Shown here piece after piece: positions 11,061 to 23,900 of a stretch of DNA of 64,000 nucleotides. The notes below the pieces were generated by a model. The model saw only the letters and a list, made by a program, of their open reading frames with translations. It was not told the DNA's origin and made no database searches. The stretch covers positions 98,812,501 to 98,876,500 of the forward strand of contig CM032233.1 in NCBI GenBank assembly GCA_019009955.1, read 5' to 3'. Numbering within the stretch: the stretch's first letter is position 1; each line of letters opens with the position of its first letter. This DNA comes from Riptortus pedestris (lineage: Eukaryota > Arthropoda > Insecta > Hemiptera > Alydidae). Both the position numbers and the translations under genes were made by a program.

Positions 11061-11860
11061 GGTTTTACGTCGTCAATTACAATTTCTAGTTCTTTACAAG
11101 GCTAAAGATCATATTTGTTACAGGATGAAACCGGACATGACATATTTTTGTTAATATTTGAGACAGAGAAAGAATTTATTTATCTTAATTTAATTTGCAA
11201 TACGATTGGTTATGTACAACATTAGAGGAGAAATAATTGAAAATTGGAAGTATCCCTGTTACTATGAGGCGAGTAGAAGCATTTAATACAACCATTATTT
11301 TATATAAATAATCAGTGTTAAAAAAGTATTTATCTGAAACTATTGTTTTGTATTGGACTGCATATTAAAAAATTTAATAGCTTTTTGAAACATTAGTGTT
11401 TCTTTCTACTAACGGAACTTGTTTTCTTCATTCAGTTGGTTTCGCCAATTCATCAGGGATGTGTATTGTAGAGTCATCATGGGAAACCTATTTAGTTTGC
11501 GCAGCACAATCTTGACGAAATAAATTTATGCAGAAGTAGGATGTGAATTGAGTTGGTGGGCGCCAAAGTGACAGTTCATGATGAGGGGAAACTTCTGTTT
11601 TCTTGTTTCTTCGGCCGCCCTCTCCCCTTCTCCCTTGGAGCCTTTAGTCTAATTGAAAAACTTGGTAAGATTTTGTTTGAACTAATAGGTTATATGAATT
11701 TGTAGCTGTTTATTTCCTGTAATTACGATATATTTTGTACTTTAGATCACCCATATATCACCTTATCAACTTACAAGATGAGTAGGAAGGGCATAAAAGG
11801 CTGCAAACTAAAATACATACATTCTTACAGAATCATACCTGCGTCACCCCAAAACTAGTT
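11061..11860. other. No gene seen
   Basis: There is no reading frame of note. Scattered short resemblance to block C suggests old repeat debris. Confidence 0.45.
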
Positions 11861-11861
11861 A

Positions 11862-12712
<851 letters not shown>

Positions 12713-12935
12713 AAACGGAACTGCAATGTAAACTAGGCAGATTTTCAACGTACTAGAATATGACACACAGGTGATCTCATCTCACCTCCTAAACTCAATT
12801 TCTCCAGGAGAAAGAATCATTTGTATAGAGGAATTAAAATGTTAACTGACATCAGATGTTTAGTAAATGTGGTACCTAAAGTGGAAATCGGACGAGAGAA
12901 GTAAGGGAACGTCAAAGGCTGAAACCTAAAAAGTT

Positions 12936-13615
12936 CGTCACGCAGGGGCTGCGTAAACTAACCAGATTTCCCACGTGAAGTTTTACAATAGAGAAATCTG
13001 CCTAGTAACGGCAGCAATAGTAAGGAATCTCTAAACCTATTCACGAGGGACGAATAGTTACGAAAACGGTAGCACTAGCACTCGGCGGAAAGTGCCGAAG
13101 ATAGCCGACACCTGCCGACCAAACACACGAAGTTTTACAATAGAGAAATCTGCCTATTAACAACGGCAGTAGTAACGAATCTCAAAACCAATTCACGAGG
13201 GACGAAAGTTACGAGAGACGAACAGTTACGAGGGACAAACAGTTACGGAAACGGCCGAACTAGCATTCGGCGGAAAGTCCCGAATATGGCAGACTTCTGC
13301 CGACCACTCACACAATACAAATGCAAATATCTCGGTTAATATTCAAGATACAGAATAAATGTATATAACAATATTTATAGTACATTTAATTTCCAATAAG
13401 ATTGATTCTATACAATTTTTCGATCTGACGCATAATAACGGAGATATTTCGAATTCTCATTAATCCCCCCTCTAACCCCCCCCCCCAGCCACTGGTCCGA
13501 TTCAGCCATTAACGAACTTGATCTTCCTTTTAACATAAAACGATTAAATTCCGAGCATGGTAACGATCAAACAAAAATTGCGACCCCTAAAGCGTTAACT
13601 GACAAATATATATAT

Positions 13616-13660
<45 letters not shown>

Positions 13661-13830
13661 AAACATTCAAGATAGGAAAAAGTATATATAAAAAACCTGA
13701 ATAAAATTAAAATTGGTTCTATACTATTTTTCCATAGTAAAGGAGATATTTCTAATCGGGAGATGCAGCCATTAATGATCTTTAGTTTTACATAAAACGT
13801 TTAAATATCTAGTTTGGTAACGATCAAACG
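12936..13830 (+). repeat. Composite repeat, B - C - (TA)n plus partial second C
   Basis: Block B is at 12,936-12,985. A tandemly repeated stretch follows, about 150 bp with two related units around CACGAGGGACGAA, at 13,000-13,310. Block C is at 13,313-13,600, (TA)n at about 13,606-13,660, and a second, shorter C end runs to about 13,830. Confidence 0.65.
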
Positions 13831-13869
13831 TTTTACATATATATATATATAGATATATTGAAAAACACA

Positions 13870-14090
13870 AAGCTAGCGATAATGTCTGTGGGATCACAAT
13901 ATGTAGACGGAAAGAGGTGTGTTAATTGTTTGCACCTTTAGTGGGTCTAAAATATTAGCACTTTGCGGTCTTGCGGGTACGGTATCAACCCACCCCGTTC
14001 TTTTTAGCCAGGATTTCTACGTTTCGAGCTCATCGCACTTAGGGACGAAGACTAATATATACCTTCCACTCCGATTCCTAAGGATTTAAT
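13870..14090 (-). repeat. Dispersed repeat D
   Basis: On the - strand this has CCTGGCTAAAAAGAACGGGG and TTGATACCGTACCCGCAAG. The same string is on the + strand near 16,832-16,890, with a diverged copy near 16,230-16,300. It may be a second SINE-like family, since CCTGGCTA-AAA-GGGTGG is shared with the SINE tail. Confidence 0.5.
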
Positions 14091-14404
14091 ATTATCCAGT
14101 CTGGGGTGTACTTGAAAGATGACGTGCAAAATACATATATTAATTTCAATATGTCATTTGCGAGAAATATTTAGCAAAAGCCGCTAGGTAGGGGTTAATA
14201 GTGGGGCAAGAGGTCTGTACCTTTGTTGAGGACGTCCCCTGCTTCATTTATTTGGACGGATCGTTCAGTAATTCAGTAGTAGAAGTGCCGTCGTTGGTCG
14301 GCGGCATAAAATTAGCTCTAGACCAGTCGCTTGCAGAGAACTGACCCCCAGAACTAGGCACCTGTGCATATAGATGTAAGTACTCTTTTATATTAGCATA
14401 TATC

Positions 14405-14513
14405 CCTAAAATCAGCCATTGAGGTTGTGCTTATGATGCGATTTTCCAAAAATTCATTCAATTGTCCTACCTTAGAGATGACCAAAAAGAGAGAGAGAAA
14501 TCTGTTCAAATAT

Positions 14514-14568
<55 letters not shown>

Positions 14569-14905
14569 TGTCTGTAACAGCTCAAGCGTTCAAAAATTTT
14601 TGTCTTATCGTGAACAACCTTGATTTAAAAGCATTTTATATAAAACTAAAGATCACGTTCCTTAACTGCTGAAATTGAACTGGGGAGGGGGGGGGGGTTA
14701 ATATCTTTGTTACCATAATCGTGAAATTGTATAGGACCAATCTTATTGTAAATAAAATGTTGTTCTATTCGTATTTAACTCATGAATATAAACCCAGTTA
14801 TTTACAATATTTAGTTTTCAACCTTCAGTAAACCCCCTGCCCTGCTCCTGCCATGATAACAATAAGCTGTTATAACATAAAGCTATTTATTGGAAGATTA
14901 AATAT
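14405..14905 (-). repeat. Composite repeat, H - (TA)n - inverted C
   Basis: Block H is degraded at 14,405-14,510, (TA)n lies at about 14,515-14,566, and inverted block C runs from 14,575 to about 14,900. Confidence 0.6.
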
Positions 14906-15204
14906 AAAATATTGTTTTCATTGAACATTTACCGTGGGAGATACATGCTAATATGTTGGGTCAGAGATCGTTTAAGGTATTGGGTTCATAATTCCGAAGT
15001 GTTCATTTGATCTATACCACTCTCGAGATTTAAGTGTTTTATTCAACACTGAAGATCGTATTACCCAATAGCAGAAGCCGGTCGAGGAATGGGGGGGGGG
15101 CTAGAGAGGGGGATTCAAAAATTCATATTATCTTTGCTATTCTGACTCGTATCGAAAAATGTAATATTACATAACCTGTTAAACTGTTGATGCTCTATAC
15201 ATTT

Positions 15205-15330
15205 TTAAGCAGATTTCCCTTGAGGAAAATCCGCGAATGAAGTAGTACACATGACGCGTTTCGACAAAATTTCTCTAATGTGAATCGAGCGTAACCAGGA
15301 AATTACGAAAATAAGGTCCGCTCAAAATTG

Positions 15331-15394
<64 letters not shown>

Positions 15395-15490
15395 TGTGTG
15401 TGTGTGTGTGTGTGTTTGTGTGTCGGTGGTGGATGTGTATGATAAAAGAGAAATTTTCTTATTTAACGCAGCCCCTGTGTGACGGATTTT
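15205..15490 (+). repeat. Block H, (TA)n(TG)n microsatellite, inverted block B
   Basis: H is at 15,205-15,330 and the microsatellite at 15,331-15,422. Inverted B is at about 15,455-15,490 (ACGCAGCCCCTGTGTGACGG). Confidence 0.65.
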
Positions 15491-15779
15491 ATTTTCCATT
15501 CTCCAAAAAAAAAAAAGTTTTTCCAACGAAATTCTACTTAAATTATAGGAAAATGTATTCCACGGGACCTCATTTATTATAGCTACAGAAGAGAATTTTG
15601 TAGGAAAAGTTGATGTGATGTATATCCATAGCGTGGACCAATTATTCACATGAGAGTTTGCCGGATGAGGGCTTAGAAGAGGTTTCGAGAAGGGACTAAT
15701 TGGCAGCTGTAGGAGTAGAACAACCAACGGGGCTGGCGAGGCCTCATTATTCACGGGCTTACTCCATTATTCATCAAAG

Positions 15780-16600
15780 TTTGATCTTTCATACATGGTC
15801 CCTACTTTACTTTTCTCTCCTATTTATCATATTATTATTTCGTTTTATGTTTGTCATAATTTAACTTTAACGCCGATTTCATTTATAATATATGTAAGAA
15901 GTGTTCACTTTCTTTAATAAAACTTCTAAAAATTGAATCTAAAGTATTTTCTAGCAGATTTCCTTTAAAGGAAATTACCGCTAGCTAGCGACATTTGCTT
16001 AAAACTTTCTCACAATTGCAGAATTTAAATCAGCATATTTTATTTTCAGTTTTCAAGAACAACCCAGACTGAATAATACAACAAGGTCTAAATCAAAATC
16101 AGAGTAAAAAGGTACATAATTAGTAGTACATAGGGAGAAACTAGCGAACGAAACCCAATTAAAAAATAAATAAGTAACTGAAATCACAACTAAGCTCTCA
16201 AAAAACAAGTGCGTTGAGCTCGAAGCACAGAAATCCTGGCTAAAATGAATCGGGATGGTTTGATACCGTACCCGACAGATCGAAAAGTATTAATATTTTA
16301 GACCCACTAAAGGTGCTTATAAAAATGACCACTCGCCTCTTTCCTTCTGTAATATTTCTTAATTTAATCACAATTCCCAACACTGATATCTGGTGCCCCA
16401 ACAAAGAAATAATCGCTAGCATCGGCTCAATCTTCTTGTACTATCTTGAAAGATGTTTCATACATGATCCCTGCTTTAAGCATACCCCTTTCTCTCCTAT
16501 TTATCATATTATATTCTTGTCTAATGTTTGTCATAATTTATAAGAAGTGTAAGTACTGCTTATTTTTTTTTAATAAACTCAAAATGGCTCTGAAGCACTT
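15780..16600 (+). repeat. Diverged direct duplication (about 15,780-15,960 and 16,450-16,600)
   Basis: Both segments carry CTTTCATACATG-TCCCT-CTTT, TTCTCTCCTATTTATCATA and ATGTTTGTCATAATTTA. They end in TTTAATAAA just before a block-H palindrome. A third partial copy starts near 16,785. A repeat-D copy lies between them at 16,222-16,320. There is no coding evidence. Confidence 0.55.
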
Positions 16601-16610
16601 TTAAGCCGAT

Positions 16611-17015
16611 TTCCCTTGAAGGAAATCAACTATTATGGTTTTACTCATGACGCGTTTTTCGAAAAACGACTTACAAAGGCCATCGATCCAACCCATGATA
16701 AGACGAAAATAAGACCCTTTAAAAACTACATATATAACGCTCTAGTGGTCACAATATTCATACCAACTGGCGTCCATGCCAAAGATCTTTCATACATCCA
16801 CCCTGCTTTACCTTTCACCTTTCCCCCGCAGAAATCCTGGCTAAAAAGAACGGGGTGGGTTGATACCGTACCCGCAAGACCGAAAAGTACTAATATTTTA
16901 GACCCACTAAAGGGTGCTTACAACAATGAACACACACCTCTTTCCTTCTATAATATTTCTTAAAGTATTCACAACTCTGATATATTCGCGTGATCCCACC
17001 GACATTCTCGCTACC
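16611..17015 (+). repeat. Block H followed by repeat D
   Basis: H is at 16,611-16,720, degraded. Repeat D is at about 16,828-16,925 (CCTGGCTAAAAAGAACGGGG...). The 115-codon frame across it is not gene-like. Confidence 0.5.
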
Positions 17016-17016
17016 G

Positions 17017-17480
<464 letters not shown>

Positions 17481-18330
17481 TTATTAGAAGTTTACGCCAA
17501 ATACTGTTATTGCTAAACTCCTACTCAGGATATGAAGAAAACGAGGTCCACCCGTTTTTTACTCAACCACTCAACATCGGATAAGAAGATTTCCATGGAC
17601 TTTTATATTCCTGTGTCAATTATCCCAAGGTACAACATAGACTAAATGAGAATACCAGTTTTCAACTAGGAGGGGGGTTACTTGGGCGTGAAATCATATA
17701 TTCGTCAATATCTTCATGAAGGAATGAATATTGGTTTTATCGAAAAAACTGTAAAGAACAAATTGTTTCTAGAATAACAATTTGGGTCTTAAAACTTTAT
17801 TTACATTAATGAATTTCGAAGTTTTGACTCCCGACTACTGGGCGCCAAATAGGCAATTCGTGTTTCACGAAAATTCCACTATAGAATTCAGAAATGTTTC
17901 GTATATGTATTAAGGGAATGCATATTATCAATATGCGTTACTTCATACTATTCTGAGGTTTATTTCAACGTCTAATGACGTATTAGACGTTATCATCGTT
18001 AATATTGGTTTTATCGAAAAACTGTAAAGAACTAGTTTTTATCTTCCCATTCTTTGTATTCTCAAGGGAAGCCATTTCTATTTCAATCCTTTCACAAAAA
18101 ACAACAGACAAGTTAATAAATAAATCGTTAAGAAAAATAAAAACATCAAAAATTCTTAACCCAGACAACGTACTATACAGAACTGCATAATGACGGGAGT
18201 GAAGAAACCTACCTGGCTCTTCACTCCCGCGAGCTGAGGTAAGGAAGCTACCGGCAAAAACCTGAGCGGGCAAGCGTCTCTTTTAATATTAATGTTTCAC
18301 TTGACAGGATGTTAGAAGACACAATCTAAT
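17481..18330. other. No gene; short repeats and hairpins
   Basis: The string ATTGGTTTTATCGAAAAA-CTGTAAAGAAC occurs at about 17,729 and again at about 18,005. A dyad ACGTCTAAT-GACGT-ATTAGACGT lies near 17,969. A 12-bp stem (CGGGAGTGAAGA, 18,194-18,205) pairs with 18,218-18,229. No convincing ORF. Confidence 0.5.
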
Positions 18331-19160
18331 CTCAATCCCCATACCCTTGCTCATTTTCCTGCATTTAGGTAGGTGATGCAACACCTCCACCTGTTAACGA
18401 ACCATGGTCGTGGTTTTCCGTCCTCCGGTGCTTTCACTTGCTTTCGTAGTGAAATGTTCCTTGACCCTATTCTTAATCTTCCTACCACTCTGCCCAACGT
18501 ATGATGCTTCATAGGAAAGACAGATATCCGGTATTTTCACCTCTCCAGAGCGGGAACACGATCTTTGAACTTGGGAAATAGATTTTTGAGTCTTCTTGCT
18601 CCGTCTTGATTACCTGTTTTCTCTGAGAGAGGCTTAATGAAGGGAATGCTAAGTAGGTACAAGGGCTTATAACTCATTTAGTTAGTGGGAGCATTTACCA
18701 ACACTCTCTCAGATACTCTTCTGTGCCATTTTTCTAAGATTTTATCAACCAAATTCTCAGCATATCCATTTGTGAGCGCCAAGTACTTAATGAAAGATAA
18801 TTCCTGGAAGAAATCCTGTTCTCATAGGGAATATTGACAAGTCAGTCAATTAAAAACGTAATCCCCGACATTTTATATTGGGTGTGGTGGTAAGAATCGA
18901 CAAGTATCATTATGTTACGCGCACTAGGTTTTCTATAAGTATTAAAAGAATGACTGCCCCCTCTTTTCTTATTTGGAGAACAAGATAATTTAAGCATACC
19001 ACCATTCCAATTTGAACAGTCAACTTAACTGAAATAGGTTGATGCGACCGTAATTTTTAACAAGATTTTCCGATCCAATTGCTCCTTTTAACCATTCTCT
19101 AAAACTCAACTCCGAGTCATGTGCCCACAATAATTTCATTAAAATGCAAAAGTGGTAATT
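18330..19160 (-). mobile_element. Penelope-like retroelement remnant (RT end plus GIY-YIG)
   Basis: On the - strand, about 18,400-18,580 encodes SYEASYVGQSGRKIKNRVKE. This fits the GIY-YIG endonuclease start (YVGQTGR..K.R..EH) that follows the RT in Penelope-like elements. Upstream on the same strand (about 18,700-19,150) broken frames read like the RT C-terminal region: NGYAENLVDKILEKW, and an ITFLI...NIPYEN segment. Several frameshifts and stops show it is dead. Confidence 0.65.
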
Positions 19161-19949
19161 GTATACCGAATAATATATTGCCCGTTTTGTCCTATTTTAG
19201 AAGTGTGTGATACTTAATTAGGAAGATACACGGTAATGTACGGGTCAGAGGGTTCTGGGCGGCACAGGATATAAGATACTACTAGTCTTCCTTGCTTCAG
19301 CCTCACGAGTCCTAATGGATTTCTGTTAAATTTACATTTTACTTTTTAACTTCGCTCATTTTAGTAATATAACATGATTAAGACTAGCCGTTGTCTCAAA
19401 TGTTTATTAAATGATGCACCATTATTAAAAAATATCTAATATACCCTCTTGAAATGATAGGAGAAAGGACCCTCTTTTTCCAGTGCATGTGCACTCAATA
19501 TCTGGCTGATTTTGTATTTATAGACACGGTCACCATTTATGTTTACGAGGGGCCAGTAATAGAGGACAATTGACTATTGATTCGACTAAAGGAGAAAGTG
19601 ATACTCAAATGCCGCAGTGCACTTCCATTATTATCATGTATCTCGAACAAGATTTGAAAATCGGCCAAAATAGAAAACTTTATTCTTAAGAATCATTTCA
19701 AACTACATGTGTAAGTGATGATTCGGCCCCAGTAGAAAAAAAGCCTCACTTTTTTTTTTAACCCTAAGCACCAGCAAACTTTATAACCAAGTTTTTTTCC
19801 GTCTCGTTGTAAACCACTATTTTTGTCAACGGTAAACTTTGTAAACATGCACATTTCCTTGATTTCGTTTTTCGGATAAATTATAAATCGAAACGGATTT
19901 ATTTTATATTAGCCCAATTTTAAAATAACTATCGTTTTCAGTCTTCAGG
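19161..19949. other. No gene seen
   Basis: AT-rich sequence without a usable reading frame. No repeat block recognised. Confidence 0.45.
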
Positions 19950-19956
19950 GTGAATT

Positions 19957-20790
<834 letters not shown>

Positions 20791-20930
20791 GGGGGGGGGA
20801 GGAAGAGAGACCGAGAGGGGGTAGGAGAGATGAGTGGGGATGGGGGGAGGGGAGAGTTTTGGTGTGGGGGGTAGGAGTACAGTGCCGAGGCAGCCAGTGC
20901 CCCAGTAGGCCCCGGGGCCCCGCCCGGGCC
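20791..20930 (+). promoter_or_regulatory. Probable promoter/5'UTR of the sulfotransferase gene
   Basis: A GC-rich patch (CCCCGGGGCCCCGCCCGGGC) sits directly before the start codon in otherwise AT-rich DNA. It includes a CCCCGCCC box typical of GC-box promoters, and the (GA)n tract lies immediately upstream. No TATA box is obvious. The transcription start cannot be placed from sequence alone. Confidence 0.4.
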
Positions 20931-23900
20931 ATGCCAGCAACTTACTTCCGCCTCCCACGGCCTACCTTCCTTTTTTTCCTTCTCGCATCCTCCATCTTCT
21001 CTCTTTTCGTAATAGAGTCATCATTATCCAGGAGACATCATAAATTTTCTCAGGTACAAGTGATTTACCTAATTTTTGTTTTTTTAATATATCAATAATG
21101 AAAAAGATCAAATTTTAGATTGTACAACTACAATTTATTTACCTCTCTTTTATTTATTTGTTTTTTGTTATTCGCTACGATTGAACCATCGTATGACCTG
21201 CAACCATGAAATATTTTCGTGGGCACACAAGAATTTAGACGACAGAAGCACTGTTACTTGTACCCTAAACATTAAATTTAAATATTTAGAATGTTCTTAT
21301 ATCTTATTACATAACAATTATGTTTTTCATGATAGTGCTGTTGGAAGTGAAGAATATTGTGTGCTTGGGAAGAAGAAAACGTCATATTCTTCACAAGTTT
21401 TCGCAAGTAAAACTTGTGAAGAATTGGACGTTTTTATCTCTCCAAGTATAATCATTTTGCTTTCAACATCTTTTTAAATGAATGAACTAATGGTTTTGAA
21501 ACATGTCATTCTGTTATACACTTATATGAATTAAATACCGAACAAAACATATATAATGGCTCTTTGTCATGCCTGACAAAGACTTGCAACGGGATTTTTT
21601 CACTCATCTGTTAGCAAAAACATGTGAAGTTTGTAAATTTTGGCTAAGTAGAAAAAACATTATGCTTAGTTCGTTAGTCAGTGGTCAGCGTTCACACGAA
21701 TCTCGTTTAAACTGAATAGTATTCACTACCAATATCACATTTTAAAGTAACTATATTTCTTTAGAGGAAAAGAAAATTGGCTTAATAATATATTTCGATT
21801 CATAGATTTCATATTTATCAGTACGTCTATCCGCAGACTTAACTTCTTCAACTGAAAAATTTGGAAATATCTGCATTGTCCAAAATTTCAAATATGTTTC
21901 AAAAAATATTTACTACTTTTGGTTCCAGTATACGTCCTCGAGCATTTGTATGTTGAGAGTGAATTTCCAGTACATAAGATCTGTTTTATGGGAGGTGAGA
22001 AATCCTACATGTTTCAGTCTATCACCATAAAGTTTCTTAAAGAAACTCAAATTCAATTACATTATATGCAGGCATTTAGTTTAAATATGTTAAAATTATT
22101 AAAGAAGTGCAACGTCCCAGCTGAGATTACAGCGATTTGGTAAGGAAAATGAGTTTTTCATAAAATGAGTCATTCGTATTACCGATGGTGAGAAGTAGAG
22201 GAGGTGACATCACCCTGAAGAAAGGGGATCGTTCCTCAATTCAACAAGAGGAAGACAACAATTGAGTACTTAGTAAGATATTAATATAATAGTTATTTAT
22301 TATACAAGTGACGAAAGTAGATCATTTTACAACTCGAGTGAAACGTTTCACGAGAGCTGTAAATTCTACTTTCGTCACGAGTGTAATATTAATGTTTTTC
22401 TGTAATCGTGTAATACATGATCAGATCTAACCAGAATATGAACAAAATTAGGATGTTGTGAAGATTATGGTATGTTGTTGGTAGGTTATAAGCATGGTCG
22501 TGAAAGGTTATAAGCATAGTTATAAAACAACTAGTGATGATTGTGAAGTAGTGCAGTTATAAACAAGTGCAGGTTATAAACAAGGAAGGTAATTATTATT
22601 ATATTTAAATTTTAAAATATATTGATTATTTCCACCAATAATTCATTCACATTTCAATTTATTTTGTTAAAATAAATTCTTACAATGTTAAGAAACATTT
22701 AAAAGCATTTAATTTCCAACTTCAAATTATTTTTTAATTTATACTTATTACTAATTAAGAAGGCAATTCACTTTCTTCACTTGTGAAGAAAGTGATTACT
22801 TTCTTCACTCTATTGCAAAATGTTTCACTTTCTTCACTCATTTCAGTTTAGTAATGTTACCATTATTCAACGATTACAGAAAAATATATTTTATTAAGTC
22901 CATGTAGACATGAATAAAAGCATCAATGTAATTCCAGGGTTTATTTATCATCTTTCGTCATTCCAGCAGCTGTCAGATGATTTATCCTCCATATCTCAAA
23001 AGAAAAGGTTTCCTCAATCACCTACATAATTAGTTCTTACAAATATTAAAATAAGATTATTCTTAAACGAGACTTTGTTAACTGTGTACCCATCATCATG
23101 CTACTACCTATCATTGTTCGAGAATATCACTTCCAATATCACATTTCTCTTCAGTCATTCAGGGATGCAGTGCCTCATACGAAGGTTCCGATACCGCCGA
23201 CAGTAATAGTTTGCTGTTTTCAACATTATACCTGGCGGCAGCATAAAATATCTTTGAAAAATAACGCTGATTTAAAATTGACAAGAAATGCGAGATTCTC
23301 TTTCCCATTTGTCAGTGTTTCCCATTTGTCAGTCATTATAGCTTTATGCTGATTCAATGTCAAGATAATCTGCCAAGCAGACACATGTGAGTGAACGAAT
23401 AATGATCCTATAAGCGAAATCACTCCACTTCTTAATGATTTGGTTCCTGCGGCTTCCAAAATCTTGCCGCTTAAATGATTCCAATTTTTTATAACAATGT
23501 TTTGAAAAACGTTTCACCCAAAAAAGACTTCAGCTCATAATCAACTCCTAATTTTTTTTTAATGGGTAAACCTCATTTCACGACAAGAATTATTCACTCT
23601 GAGGTTTTTACTTTCAAATCTATAATAATAATAATAGCCTTTATTCTCCAATAATTACATAATAATTAATTAAATTATATAATTTCTCTTCTAGCAGTAA
23701 ATTAAACTTATTTGTCTACAAAGGATCTTCCAGCCTGACTCCCCGATTAAATCCTCCTCCAGCTATATCAATTTTTATCTTGTTCAGTTCCTATACTACC
23801 AGCGGAGAATCTTCACTATGTGTATGAATCCTTGTTTTAATAAGCATTTATACAAGAATTCATTGTTAATGGCATCAAATCCTTTACAATAGACTATAAA

